Assembly (NCBI RefSeq): GCF_933775445.1
Contig: NC_065872.1
Span: forward strand, 8,928,001 to 8,992,000
DNA length: 64,000 bases
Source of the DNA: Argentina anserina
Taxonomy: Eukaryota; Streptophyta; Magnoliopsida; Rosales; Rosaceae
Direction: 5' to 3'
The translations under genes were made by a program, and so were the position numbers. The notes under the pieces are model-generated. The model made no database searches and was not told where the DNA came from. It saw only the letters and a program-made list of their open reading frames with translations. Shown here piece by piece: positions 11,401 to 23,913 of this stretch; the stretch's first letter is position 1, and each line of letters starts with the position of its first letter.

Positions 11401-12019
11401 ATTCATTCAACAATATTTGCATATTTGTCGTATTTTTAATACGTGATGCAATTTATTCTTCACATATGTCATTTTGCAAGACAAATAGGTGTGTTGCATA
11501 ATGTGATATGTGAGACTTTATGTTTGTAACAATTTATAATATACGAGACTTCAGTATGTGTTGCATAATATACAGGCGAGTTGTATATACTACTATATGA
11601 CATATCCATATATGATGTATAATCTTATATGCGAGGTTTTGTAATTCTTGCGTATACTTTTATCGAGGAAGCAATTGCCTTGCATATTGTAAATGTGACA
11701 AGTGTATAAGTCTATCACGCTTGACAGTCAGTAAAACACTTTAAGCGATAACCGGTTGCGACAACTCAAATTCGTCGCATGTTCAATTATGCGAGAAATG
11801 TAAATTTTCTACAACACCAACATAGTTGTCCGAAAATATGTTATATAAGACAAAATACTTGTCGAATATAATTATATGTGAGGTCGAGTCTCATGTCGCA
11901 AATAATGATAATCAACATATTCAAATGTCGTAATTCATATTTATTAAATTAAAAATAATTTAAATTATTAAAAAAGAATTGCTTCACTAATAAAAATTAT
12001 TAAATATAAATAACTAATT

Positions 12020-12937
12020 TATTTCTTGTTTAAGTTTTATCAGTATATTGGGGAAGAAAGGGAGAGGCCATAATTTCAAGTAAATAAGTTATTTTAGGAC
12101 AAACCCTAGCCACTCTAGTTTTCTCCCTAAGAGAGAGCACCTACCTCTTCTTCCTCTTTCTTGTTCGGCGGTAGCCACTGCAAGCATGGGTTCTACCTTT
12201 GTTGGTGGTGGCTTGCTGCCAGATGAGATGCCTTTGCCAGTTTGCCATTCCCTTTGTTTGGTGAGTTCTTGGTCAGATCTTGGGTTTCAATTTGCCTAGC
12301 TTTCTCCTCGGCATCGTGGTTCCAATGCTCTGTGGTGATCGGTCTTGTGGTGGGTCGCGTTAGCGTGTTCAGATCTTGGTGTTCCCTGGTGAGTACGTGG
12401 GTTAACCTTTGGTCCCCTGTTCTGGTCAAGGACTCCTCTTTGAAGCGGCGTGGTGGTGGTGGGATGGCGGTTTGTGGTGTTTTCGCAGCGCGGCGGTTTG
12501 TGGTGTTTTCGCAGCGCGGCGGGTTGCTACTCCTTGGGGTTGTTGGTTTGGGTTGGCCAGTTTTGACTGTGGGCTCTCTCTTGTATTGGGCCTTGTGGTT
12601 TTTCTTGGCTTGTCATGGGGCTTATCATGGGGCTTGTCCCAACAGGATGTCAAGCTTGTCTGACCCTATCTGTTTTTTTAGTTTTTTTAGTTTTACTTTT
12701 ACTTTTTCATTCTTATATCCTGTAATAGGATTTCAACATCTTAATGATACATGATCATGCCTTATTTGTTAATGGGGGGAAATCACAATTAGATGGTTTC
12801 TCTTATGTACCGCAGTTTTCTCTATAGGGGGATTCTGAGTGCTTGTCTATCATGAAATATGTGATAACATGCGTGTATGTATTGACCATCTTGGGCTTTT
12901 ATTAATGTTCATCTTTAAAAAAATATTTCTTGTTTAA
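12020..12937 (+). mobile_element. non-LTR retroposon nested in the CACTA element, 14-bp TSD
   Basis: Insert 12034-12923 (890 bp) is flanked by perfect 14-bp repeats (TATTTCTTGTTTAA at 12020-12033 and 12924-12937). It ends in an A-run after CATCTTT (about 12913-12923), so orientation is plus. The body has LINE-like composition with an open frame of about 170 residues (12242-12754), a short GC-rich internal duplication (GCAGCGCGGCGG at about 12485 and 12512) and no reverse-transcriptase motif. Confidence 0.75.
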
Positions 12938-13599
12938 AAATAAAACAACCAAATAAAATCCAATATCCACTAGCCAAGACCAGCTACATTATATGCTAAA
13001 TTACTTGCTCATAAATAAATCTTCATCTATCTATAGATCATCTTTATTGTCATTGGCACTTTCTTTAATTACGTATGATATTTGGATATGTGTAAATTGT
13101 ATCACACAACCAATGTCAATCCTCTATCGGCCTCTCAATGTCCAATAGATTTATTGGAGGAAGAGTGGCCCATCCCTGAGAATGTGTCCCACACTTTCGG
13201 AAGTGATCATGCAACTTCCACTTAAAGTTAGTATACGCCGAATGCATCTTATCATCGAACGCAATTATCTTTAAATGTTCAATGTCCACAATAAAGTGTA
13301 CCCGATTAAAATTAAATATGTTAAGAATAATCTATGTAATACAAGACACATATATATGTAGATTTAATCAATTTGACCTAAACTTACAATCAACCTTTCC
13401 CTCAGTTTCTTCTTAATATCAGCTGAAATCATACACCATCGTTTGTTACATACTGGAGCTGGACTTCGAACCTCAATCTTTATAGCGTAGTGAATTTCGT
13501 ATTACTGAACTTCGTATTTGGGACTCAAACCTCTAGATCAAATATTACCTCCATCTTTTTATTGTTATTGCTAGCAATCATCTTAATCATGCATTTTCC

Positions 13600-16500
13600 A
13601 ATTATCTTTCTCCGTGTAGGCCTCCTTATCAGTTTCCCTTGGCCAAATTGTTGAGTTTGAGAAGAGATCTGTAACATTCAAACCACATTCATTCATACAA
13701 AACTTCAGTTACTATCAAACATAAGAAGTTCATCCAATATAAAAGTCAGCACAATAACACATATTTGTTAGAAAAAAGTGATAGTTCTACAAGTGGATCA
13801 TAAATCTGTTTTTTTTTTAATATAAATGTTTTCGTATCCCCACTGGAAGAACTCGTTGCAATAACACAGGTCAATCATGGCTTTTCAAACCAGATATCTT
13901 CCTTTCATCTATATTCACAGTGTGTGATATGTTTGCTGCATAGCCATAGGGATATTTAACTGATTTGAAGAACTCACATATGAGCTTACACTACGGAGGT
14001 GTAAATACATATTCTGTAGGAGGTACAACAAACTTATTTTCGTCCTGCTGCACCCACAAATTCTTTTTGATATTCACTTTTTCCAAATCTAATCGTGCCT
14101 TGTATGTGTCTTTTGACTTCCTAGCAATATTTAATAATGTTCCGATCACACTATTGATAGAGCATTAATTAAAACGTATATAATAAACCATGTAAAACAT
14201 CATCGTTAGTATAGAATAAGCATGGATCGTTCTTTCCGGGGAATTGAAAGGAACTCTAAACTTTTAGTGTTAACAAATAATGGGGGGGGGGGTTTGAGAT
14301 TGATTATTAACTACTAAAATAAAAACCTAAATTAATATTTACATGATCGACTTCTCTTTAACAAACTTAAACCAAATTTACCATTACACCACATAATTAC
14401 AAGTTCGAACCTATCATGCATTCTAATTTGACCAATTACATACTTTTTAGACACCAATACAATTAGAGCCTTAGGGGATCATCTAATCATGCAAGATTTA
14501 AATTAACATTTAGATTGACTTAGGGCCTAATCTAAATTTGCATGCAATCGAATTCAATAACACTTAGAGTAGAAATCAAATAAGATTACATTTAAGCACC
14601 AAATCTTTGTTGGAGACATGTTTCATGTATGACGTCACCCATCATGGTTTCATATGCAAATTTCTAGAATTTTTACCACTTTTAATCAACACAAATCGAA
14701 CCTACTTAGGGTATGATTCGATTTGTGTCAATATGGTTGATGAATCTAGCACTTAAACACAATCTTAGAGACTGCATCCAAGCACTAAATTCATATGCAC
14801 ATATCTGAAAATTATCTAAAAGTATGAGAAAGATGATTAGAACATAACAATAGAAATATAAACTTCAATAATTATAAGAACATAGATTCGGCATAGTCTC
14901 AAACAAATATCAAATACAATTAGAAAATTCTAAAACAAATACAAAACTAATATTTCCACATAAACAATAACTTACAATCTTCATAGACAAAGAATTGTAG
15001 ATTAACACAAATAGACGAAGCCATGGAGATGAGTTGAGAGAATCACACGTTGTAGGAACCTTAGAGGTACGGATGCAATAAGTGAAACTCAGTGGAGATT
15101 ATGATGGTTTTGGGGTGGACTGCTTGGCTAATTTGTGAGGGAAGTTTATAGTGGTGTTTTGCTAGAGTTTTGGCTCTTGAATGCTAATGAGAAATGATGA
15201 TATTTGAGAGGTAAAACCATGTATATATAGAGAAAAGATGGAGTTTGAAATTGCCTCTTTCTTCCTATAATAATGTCATGCTTTAATCTCCTTAAATCAT
15301 GTCATGCTTTATTTCATAAATCATGTCATGTTTTATTTCATAAATCATGTCATGTGTTATGCTTTTAATGATCATCGTCTATTTAATTGTTACATGACTT
15401 AACTCAATCTTTTTTTCTTTAATTATCTCTTCAATCCAATCTGAAAATAAGAAAATAAAATCATAAGTAAGAGATAATTAGTTTCAAAACCTAACAAAGA
15501 TTCCTAGTCAAACTAAGACTCTAGACCAATTATGTGTTTTTAACTCATGTAAGCACAAAAATACATCTAATACCGCTCAATACTCTTACTACGACTCAAT
15601 GACTCAATAGTACAACAATAAGGGATAAGCAAAGTACAAATTGAAGTAAAAACATGTTAAGAACGTCACATAAAGTGCTCATATCAACTGTCAGCTATAT
15701 TTTTCTCAATGTGCATCACGTCCAAAATATGTCTCATTATTAGTTTAGCCCAATACTCCAACTCAAAGAAAATACTTCATTTGGTCCAGGTCAGCTTCTC
15801 TTCACTTCCTCTTTCTATCATTTTCAAATTTTGAATGCTTACCTAGTTTTCGAGGAATAACATAATCACACTGACGAAGTATGTCGTTACCAGAGAATTC
15901 TCTTGGAAGAGTTCTTTTCTCTACTTTTTCGGTAAAAGTATTCTTCTTTGTATCTTTGTGTCATGCATGATTCTTAGGTAAAAATCGCCGATGCCAAATG
16001 GCCTTTAGTGCTTCACGCAGACAAATTTGCATAAACTGGAAAATTACTAATGGTCCACAATATCGTTGCTCGCAAATTAAAATAAGATTTGGTCATCTTA
16101 TCATAAGTCTTGACACCCTCCCACAGCTCCTTGAGCTCATCAATTAATGGACGCAAAAATATATCCAAATTCTTTCCTCTTAGGTCCTAAAATTAATAAT
16201 GTCAACATTGAGAATGGTTTCTTCATGCATTTCCATGGAGGCAGGTTATATAGAACCACAACCACATGCTAGATACTATAAGATGTACTCATATTCCCGA
16301 AAAAGGATTGAAGTCGTCATTTGCCTAATCTGACATTTTGTGGATCTTGCGCAAATTCAGAGTACATCTTATCAAACTCTTTCCAAGCATCAAAGTCTGT
16401 TGGATGTCTCATCTCACCATCCACATCCAGTCGTTTATCCTTATGTCAGCTCATATATGACGATGTGTGTGTCTAGATCTAAATAGTCTTTGCAACCTTG

Positions 16501-17357
16501 GCTTCAAAGGAAAATACCGCAACATTTTTTGAGGAACTTTTTTCTTCTGATTAGAATTACTCGCCTTATATCGTGGCTCATCACACACCGGACATTTGTC
16601 TAATCCTATGTCGTCTCCATAGTATAAGGTACAATCATACTTATAAACATTGATGATTTGATACCCTAAGCCAATACCTTTTAATATCTTCATGAAATTA
16701 TTATTGATTCGGGAACATTATTAGGTTTGAGACACATCTTCATCATCATTTGTAACAACGTATCAACATACTTGTTGGTCTATATATTCTCTACTTTGCA
16801 GCCAATCAATTCCACAACAAATGTCAAAACTAAATATTATGTGCAACTAGGGTAGAGTTCTCGTTCAGAATTCTGCAGTAATTTATCATATTTATCTTTG
16901 TCTTCAAGACTAACATTGGGGGTATGGTCAACCCCACATGTTTCCTGGTGATCCACATCATTGTCTTCATCCTCGTCAATATCATCATCCTTGTCGCTTG
17001 TATCATCTGCGTTAACTCTCGGAAAAAGATCATGTATCATATTGAATATACTAGCATTTTGTCCAGACACATTAACTGGACTATTTGGAACATGTTGATT
17101 TTGCACTTCATTATGCCCCCTCCATGATGTATCCATGGGTTATATGTCGTGACCATGCCACTTTTCAACAAATGAATCTTGACTACGCTAAAAGGGTGTG
17201 TACTTGTGTTATTACACTTCATGCACAAACATGAGATATGATTATTTGCATTCAGGTGATGGCTCACAATCTCCAGAAAATAGTTGATTCCTTATGTGTA
17301 CATGTTAGTGAACCAATAATTTGGATCTGAACCCCACTGAATCCACGATCTGTCCAT
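13600..17357 (-). pseudogene. TNP2-type CACTA transposase pseudogene, split by a solo LTR
   Basis: Begins at 17357 with MDRSWIQWGSDPNYWF, the start of the transposase-associated domain, followed by CLCMKCNNT and HLLKSGMV (about 17215-17165). Then come an acidic region and ELYPSCT (about 16840). The core TNP2 region reads CPVCDEPRYKAS and VLRYFPLKPRLQRLF-like sequence near 16500-16580. Beyond are HPTDFDAWKEF, NPFRNMSTSYSIW and PLIDELKELWEGV, reached only by changing frame. The chain reads HILDVMHIEKNIADS just before the LTR at 15686 and resumes VIGTLLNIARKSKDT at 14149. Many stops and frameshifts mean it is non-functional. The 3' limit is approximate. Confidence 0.85.
14150..15691 (-). mobile_element. 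solo LTR (copy A) inserted in the CACTA transposase
   Basis: The LTR occupies 14155-15686 (1532 bp). It starts TGATAG and ends TATCA on the plus strand, with TG/CA termini. The 5-bp flanks are ACTAT (14150-14154) and ACTGT (15687-15691), a duplication with one mismatch. A TATA-like box on the minus strand lies near 15220 (CTCTATATATACATGG), so the parent element was on the minus strand. Copy B of the same family is at 44624-46175. No internal retroelement sequence remains, so this is a solo LTR formed by recombination. Confidence 0.85.
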
Positions 17358-17929
17358 CCCAATTTTAATAAATTAAGTAGTTGATGCAACAACAATATTA
17401 TGAGAAGAAAAAAAAATTGTGGTACGGTTAATGAATTGATCTTCCATATTTATCATATACACATGTTTATCCTTTTTTCCACAAGGCATAAGGATTTCCT
17501 ACTTACATACATTTTCTTTTACAAATTAGGATTTTCTATCACTAATGATATTCCTAAATCTAATCTAAATGTCCTATCTCGTTCTAACTATTACTTTGTA
17601 AAATCATTTGTCCAATCTCATACATTGGGATCGTATATAGTCATATATACTTTCCCTCAAGTGAATATGCTTCTAGCCTACTACAGATTTATTTTTCCCC
17701 GGTTATTTGTTGATTTACTTTTCTATTTTTAATAAGTAACAAGCTTTCATGGTATATTAATAAGGGGTAGATAAGTAAATTTAGTGTATTTTATTTATTA
17801 GTTATTTTAAATATAGTATTTTGTTTCTTAGTTAGAAAAATTCAATTATATTTGAAAACCCCATAACGAGTTAGGTTTTTATATATATCAGCATATATCT
17901 TGACTTTGAAACCTAGAGCTTATCTAATT

Positions 17930-18350
17930 ATGCAACCTTGAGCGGATTCTCTCTAACTCATATTTAAATTTGATAAGATATTTTCTCATATAAAGTCACT
18001 TGATAGAATTTTGCCTCACTTCGACCGAATTCTCTCTAACCCATATTTGAATTTGATAAGATCTCCTCATACAAAGTCACTTGATAAAACTTTTTAGTAA
18101 GATATACACCCTGTAGGTTTTATCTCATCAAGACTTGCCTTGAGGAGAATTCAGTTCACTCTCACTTTGAGCAGATTCTCTTTAACCCATATTTGAATTT
18201 GATAAGATCTCTTCTCACACAAAGTCACTTGATATAATTGTCTTGTCACACAAAATCACTTGATAGAATTTTTGGGTAAGATATATACACCCTGTAGGTT
18301 TATCTCATCATGACTAGCCTTGAGGAGAATTCAGTTCATCTTGATTTGAT
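17930..18350. repeat. irregular direct repeats inside the CACTA element
   Basis: Phrases such as AATTTGATAAGATCTC, AAAGTCACTTGAT, ACACCCTGTAGGTTT and GAGGAGAATTCAGTTCA recur two or three times. A short unit of about 80-90 bp sits within a longer one of about 170 bp. Internal to the transposon, upstream of the transposase start. Confidence 0.7.
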
Positions 18351-19402
18351 TTCACACACATACATATCCTTGAGCAGAAAATGTCGATGAAATACTTTTT
18401 AATTAGTGAGAAATTTTAATTTGTCACAAAAACAAATCTATAGCTCGTGAAATTTGTCACTAAAATTATCTTTAGGAAGAAAACTTAGATTCTCGCATAA
18501 AGAATAAGCGATACTCCCTTTAATTTGTCATATAATTAATCGTTTATGAGATAATTAAAGTTACCGTATGAACATTGACCAAAATTTGAAAACGTTGTCC
18601 ATAATTAACATTTTGTGAGGGAATTTAGCTATCGCAAAATGCCATATAAGTGACAACTATTAATTTGTCACAAATACCTACTTTATGCGAGACATTAACC
18701 GACAACCAACGGTATTCGTTACTGAAGTACTCTTTAGCGAGGAATATCAAGTTGTCACATAAAGATCACACGACACCTTGCTCAAATTGTCGCCCAATTA
18801 GTTTTCGAAAAGAAAGTAGAATTTGTCACAAATACGGTAGTCGATAACTTGCCAAATCGGTCGCCAAAACTGTCTTCAGTGACAAAAGGATAGTTGTCAC
18901 AAAAATAATAAGCGACAATCTCTTTAATTCGTCGCCCAATTAATATTTGCGAGGAAGTTAGAGTTGTCACAAAAATAGTAGCCGACAACTGGTAAAAGTT
19001 GTTGCATAGTTGATATTTTGTGAGGAATTCAGTTGTCATAAAATGGTATATAAGCGACAACTATAAATTTGTCACAAATGCTTATTTTCTACGACAAATT
19101 GGTTGTCACTGATGAGATTGTCCAGGAGAAATGAAGTTTCTTCGCATTTGTCAAGTTTTTGCAAGAGATTTTGTGTTGTCACAAAAACAGTTCCTCGCTT
19201 TTGCTATAATCTCTTGTAGTGACGATAGGCTCTGATAAACTCTCGTGTCATGCAAGTGGCGTATATTATATTAAGTTCCAATCCATGCAGTGGCAACATA
19301 TGCTATATAAGTATTTAACAGAAGATTGCACAATAGTTAAGAAATAATCAAAGATTGCATAACAATCAAAGATTGCATAACAAAAGCTGCAATGTCAGTG
19401 CA

Positions 19403-20174
19403 GGCTTGGTACAAATAATCAAATTGGCAACTTGTTATGAGACCAAGGTACTTAAAGCTATAAAATAACTAAACAAAGACACAGAACATACTAATACCAT
19501 AAAACATCAAATCCCATGACTTAAGCAGACTAATAACTTTAGTTATTCATTGTTATTTGCTAGAGTGAAGAAAACTCAGACGATATGGAAAATTATGATA
19601 AATTAAGTAGAAAACAAATCCCAATACTCAGTATACATTCAGGATTAATGAAAAAAGAAATTTAGAACCCAAATATGAAATCCTATATATGAATTTCTAA
19701 AGAAAAACGAAATCAAAACAAAGAGACGAACAAATAGGAAGAAAATGAAAAATGATGAAAGAGGAACATGAATAACTATAAAAGCAAAGGCTTGGTACAA
19801 ATAATCAAATTGGCAACTTGTTATGAGACCAAGGTACTTAAAGCTATAAAATAACTAAACAAAGACACAGAACAGACTAATACCATAAAACATCAAATTC
19901 CATGACTTAAGCAGACTAATAACTTTAGTTATTCATTGCTATTTGCTAGAGTGAAGAAAACCCAGACGATATGGAAAATTATGATAAATTAAGCAGAAAA
20001 CAAATCCCAATACTCAGTATACGTTCAGGATTAATGAAAAAAAGAAATTTAGAACCCAAATATGAAATCCTATATATGAATTTTTAAAGAAAAACGAAAT
20101 CACAACAAAGAGACGAACGAAGAGGAAGAAAATGAAAAATGATGAAAGAGGAACATGAATAACTATAAAAGCAA
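19403..20174. repeat. 386-bp perfect-length tandem duplication
   Basis: Unit 1 (19403-19788) and unit 2 (19789-20174) each begin GGCTTGGTACAAATAATC and end near ACTATAAAAGCAAA. They differ at only a handful of positions, so the duplication is recent. It lies 180 bp outside the right end of the CACTA element. No coding potential is evident within the unit. Confidence 0.92.
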
Positions 20175-20206
20175 ACGAATAAAAAAAAGTAACGAAGAGC
20201 TCTTAC

Positions 20207-20275
20207 CTGAACACGAAGAAGAGGAGGAGGAGGCAGAGTTCGGCTGCTGAAGAAGAGGCGCTTATGGATGGGCAT
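20207..20275 (-). other. possible orphan first exon
   Basis: From an ATG at 20275, 23 codons read MPIHKRLFFSSRTLPPPPLL and end at a strong splice-donor match (CAG followed by GTAAGAG, 20207/20206). I find no convincing second exon downstream, where the 386-bp duplication lies. It could be the 5' end of a broken gene, a long-intron gene or chance. Confidence 0.25.
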
Positions 20276-20384
20276 TTTGGGAATAAAAGTTTGATTAATG
20301 CTTTGTCCAAAATTAATACGTAGTCTCCTCTAGGGAATCAAAATGGAGAATTAATTCATGAGTTTTTAGTGGGATCCATGATGA

Positions 20385-21345
20385 TTCTAGTTTTTTTTAA
20401 AAAATAAGTGAAACGAAATCATTGGGCGAAAAGCCGTTTCGAGCACGAGGCTCATTAACGACCACAAGGGTCAAACATAAAATGTGACAAGACACCTCAA
20501 TGACCTCATGCAGGCACTAAAGTGAAAAAACTAAATCAAAAAATTTGAAAACTAAAATGTGTCCAAAACAACGATTATAACAAGTTCAAACTAAAAATAA
20601 AAACAAGCTAATTAACTCCACTAAACCTAGAAAACATAGAACAACCAAAATCAAGCCAAAACAGCAATTGTGGACCCAAGATTGGATGATTCGGGAAGAC
20701 TAAGAATAGGGGAGGATCTTTCCCCCTAACGTGCAAAAATCGGTCTAGGCCCACGTTGAAGGGCAAGAGAAAACAAAATTTCAAAAGACCAGCCTATCGG
20801 GCAAAAGCTCAATAGGAGAAGGCCTAAAATCCACATACCTCCCCTGTTTGCAGGCAGATCCGGTCGGACTCTACCCGTTGGGGTGTTGCCGCCACCTCAA
20901 TCATGGGGCTTAGCCAGCCTGGAAGCCATGATGCAACAAGGCAGAGAGTTCAAAAGATTGGCCTTGCCGCTACTAATTTTCTTGAAGCAGGCCATCGCCC
21001 AATCAAAATCCAAACAAACCTGATATGTTGTGATCTGAAACTCAGATCTCACTGTTGCATAGATGCGCTACTACAGATCCAAATCGAAGCCGATTCACCT
21101 CCCTCGTCTGTGCCGCACGTCGCAAGCCTAGAAAGAACTCGAAACCCTACCTCCACATGGCGAAGCCACAAACTCTCTCAACTTTAGCACCTCTATATCA
21201 AAAATCCCGGAGGGCTCTCACCAGACACCCCTCTCGAAGAGAATGGCGTCGGAGTTCACCCTATGGAGGCGAGACACGAAGCCACCGCTACCCTTCAACG
21301 CAAACCCTAGGGTTTGGTTTTTGTCCCCTCCGAACTTGACGGAGA
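20385..21345 (-). mobile_element. retroposon-like block with poly(T) left edge
   Basis: Starts with a T-rich run (20391-20398) and shows a GC content and short-ORF texture like the retroposon at 8238-9087. The right part includes AACCCTAGGGTTTGG near 21302, typical of plant gene-like 5' regions. No clear target-site duplication was found, so boundaries are approximate and the call is tentative. Confidence 0.4.
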
Positions 21346-22021
21346 TAATCTTTTTTCCACGATGGTAAAACACTCTATTCTATTAGTTCCAAGTTATTAA
21401 TATAAGATTATGGCCATTTATAACAAAGAATCTTGATTGGTTTTGCTAATCTGATTTTTTTTGTTCATTTCCAGAAAGAATACCAATAATATTCTTCATA
21501 TTGATGCAGTGTTCGTTGTCCAAAATGAACAAATTAGTATCTTTCGAAAAATACATATATACCACTATTTGAAGAGGACCACTACACCGGCCAATAGTTG
21601 TTACACGCACACTAAATTGGTTTCTACCTCCTTGAATTTTTATTGTAAGTGGAAAGCAAAAATACGTTGGTGGTGGATTTCAACCGGAGATTTTCCGGTG
21701 AGAATAACTAAGTTGATGACTATTTGAGGACCTATTTGTTTCACCAGTTTATATTGATAATATTCATGTTCGACAAATTTAGTCCATTCATTGATTTAAT
21801 CTATTTTAATGTCTTCACGATCGCTACATTAGCTGAAAATTATTTCTATAGTTGAGGTGTAAATATATGTTTAAAAAGTGGATCTAATCAACCATTAAAT
21901 AGAAAGTCCTCAGACATTGAGTAACTATCTATTCTTTTCATGTGTATGGATCATTGTTCGGTTCGCATAAGTTCCTGACGTATAGCATGCTAACAATCTT
22001 TTATGAAATGTAGTTTGAGAG
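21346..22021. other. intergenic, nothing recognised
   Basis: AT-rich sequence without a supported gene. A plus-strand ORF of about 88 residues (21461-21727) has no motif I recognise. Confidence 0.4.
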
Positions 22022-23019
22022 CTTATTCGGTACACGACCCGTGTATATACACGAGGCCGTTGCACACCCACGCGCTAAGCATGTAACTATGGTTGTTGGC
22101 TTTCAATAAATATGATTGTCTTCCTCTGAAAAAAGCTGAAGAACACATGAGCCAATTCAATCTTCCCGGCCATCTCTCTGTGCCTATACCCACCAAAATC
22201 TTTTCTCTATCAAAAACTCATCTGATCACTCTCAACAGACCAAATGACCTCCACACCGCCATTCCCAGTCCAACCTCCTTTCTCTGTATCCCACTCTTTC
22301 CTCTCGTCCCCCACCTGCTCTATGATATCAGATTTCAGAAAACTAAAAACTCGCCGCCCTCATTTTAATAGTTCTGCCACCAGAGTACCAACATAACCAC
22401 TGACACCACCCTCCGCCGCCATCAACTGAATATTCAATTTATTGTCCCCTCTGCCGATCTGCTCCTCAACTTCTCCCTCACCCTCGCCTAGATACCTAGC
22501 TCTTCCGGGTATGAATTCGCAGCGGCATCTCCGAAGTCCTATATATCCAGTCTCCACGCCACCACCGGCACTACCCACGTTTTTTTATTGAACATCGATG
22601 AACCATAGACTTTGCTTCTAACTCTTACCGACCCAATACTAAAACCAGAGCATCGATGGCTGATCTATACTGACACTCGACGATTGCTTCTTTCATGGCC
22701 TTCTAGTTGTTGAAGGTGACAAATTCGATCCCCCGGCCTCTCGGTCTCGTGGTCGTTGATGATCAACGATTCCATGACCTCGCCAAAGGGAGCGAGATCT
22801 CTTTCCAGCGCTTCGTCGTTGGTGGCCTAAGGTGAGCCTCCGATGAAGCAACGAACTCAATCTCGGCAGAGAGTCTGGCCCAACGATATAATTTTGTAAT
22901 CTCACTCGCAACTCTTTAGCCATATTGTTGTTTGATCTCAAGCGATTGGAAATGTGATACACGTGTTGAAATGAACGGTTAGGATGACCCGTGTCTATAC
23001 GGGCCGTGCACCGAATAAG
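22022..23019. mobile_element. TIR DNA transposon, non-autonomous, about 1 kb
   Basis: The left end reads CTTATTCGGTACACGACCCG. The right end, inverted, reads CTTATTCGGTGCACGGCCCG. The match of 18 of 20 positions defines terminal inverted repeats. Flanks (GTTTGAGAG on the left, TTTTGAAAC on the right) look like a decayed 9-bp duplication, which would suggest a Mutator-like element. The interior has no transposase; it contains short ORFs and a proline-rich stretch on the plus strand. Confidence 0.65.
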
Positions 23020-23913
23020 TTTTGAAACCAATGTCTAAAATATCAAGGACAGGGAGGACGTAAATATCGATAATATGAAAAAAAAAAGTATTTTAATGGA
23101 TTTGACTAAACTAAAAAATCCCGAAATTGTTGAAATCAACCTATCAAAAAATGGAGAAAGTGCTTCAAAGTTCAAACCCATCAAACTTTACTAAAGGAAC
23201 CGCTTTAGCTTGTTTGGTTTAACTGATCGGTTGTGTTGAAACGTTTACAGTGTCAATTTTTCCTCAGTTAAAAGAAAAGAAAGAGGAAAAAGAAAAAACA
23301 CAAAAGGAGAGAAGAAAAAGAAGAAAAAAAATACAATGCAGGATCGATACAGCTAGAACCATGAACACAAGGATGAAATCTTTATTATCAACACCAATGC
23401 AATATGTACATATCATAGTCGAGAGTTTTTAATTGTTGATACGAGCTTCTGGTCTTGGTAGTCGGCAACCTCTGTTAACCTGAAGATGCCTGCCTTGTTT
23501 TTGAACAATCGGCAAAAACCTGGATTTGAAACAAACCAAGATGCTGAATGCAATATTATGATAAGCACCCAAATTCCACAGTAGTTCCAATACCTTATTG
23601 GCAAATAAAAATCGGTAAGGTAAAGTAGAGTTTATGATAATATGTGACAAGAAACTATGATTACCAGAAAATTAAAACTAGTCATGGAATGTTGAATTAC
23701 GAACCATTCACTGGTTCTAAGCCATGACTAAAAACTCAATTTACATTACCAAAAAAAAAAAGTCATTTCATTGAGCACATGAAAGTATGAAAATTCTATC
23801 TATAATTTACAATTTACAACTTACCAGCTACGAAATAACAGAATCAAAATATTGCCAACCAAAATTCCATGTAAGAGAACTTACATACACCACTAACTGA
23901 ATGGGTACCTTGC
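23020..23913 (-). other. intergenic and probable 3' UTR of the acyl-CoA-binding gene
   Basis: On the minus strand, downstream of the stop at 23914, a TTTATTATC match on the plus strand (about 23380-23388) gives AATAAA in gene orientation, a plausible polyadenylation signal. An open stretch of 73 residues at 23429-23650 (minus) is unassigned and may be transcribed UTR. Purine-rich DNA lies at 23265-23335. Confidence 0.4.

Larger units (their letters stand above)
10693..19221 (-). mobile_element. CACTA (En/Spm) DNA transposon, decayed, 8.5 kb
   Basis: The right end, read on the minus strand, begins CACTACAAGAGATTATAG, the CACTA hallmark. The left end on the plus strand begins CGCTACAACAGATAATG, a mutated inverted copy. 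The flanking trinucleotides are ACC and ACG, consistent with a degraded 3-bp duplication. Both ends hold subterminal repeat arrays rich in GCGAC and TGTCAC motifs (about 10700-11900 and 18400-19200). A TNP2-type transposase pseudogene lies inside on the minus strand, interrupted by a solo LTR (14155-15686). A retroposon is inserted at 12034-12923. The element is not autonomous. Confidence 0.82.
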
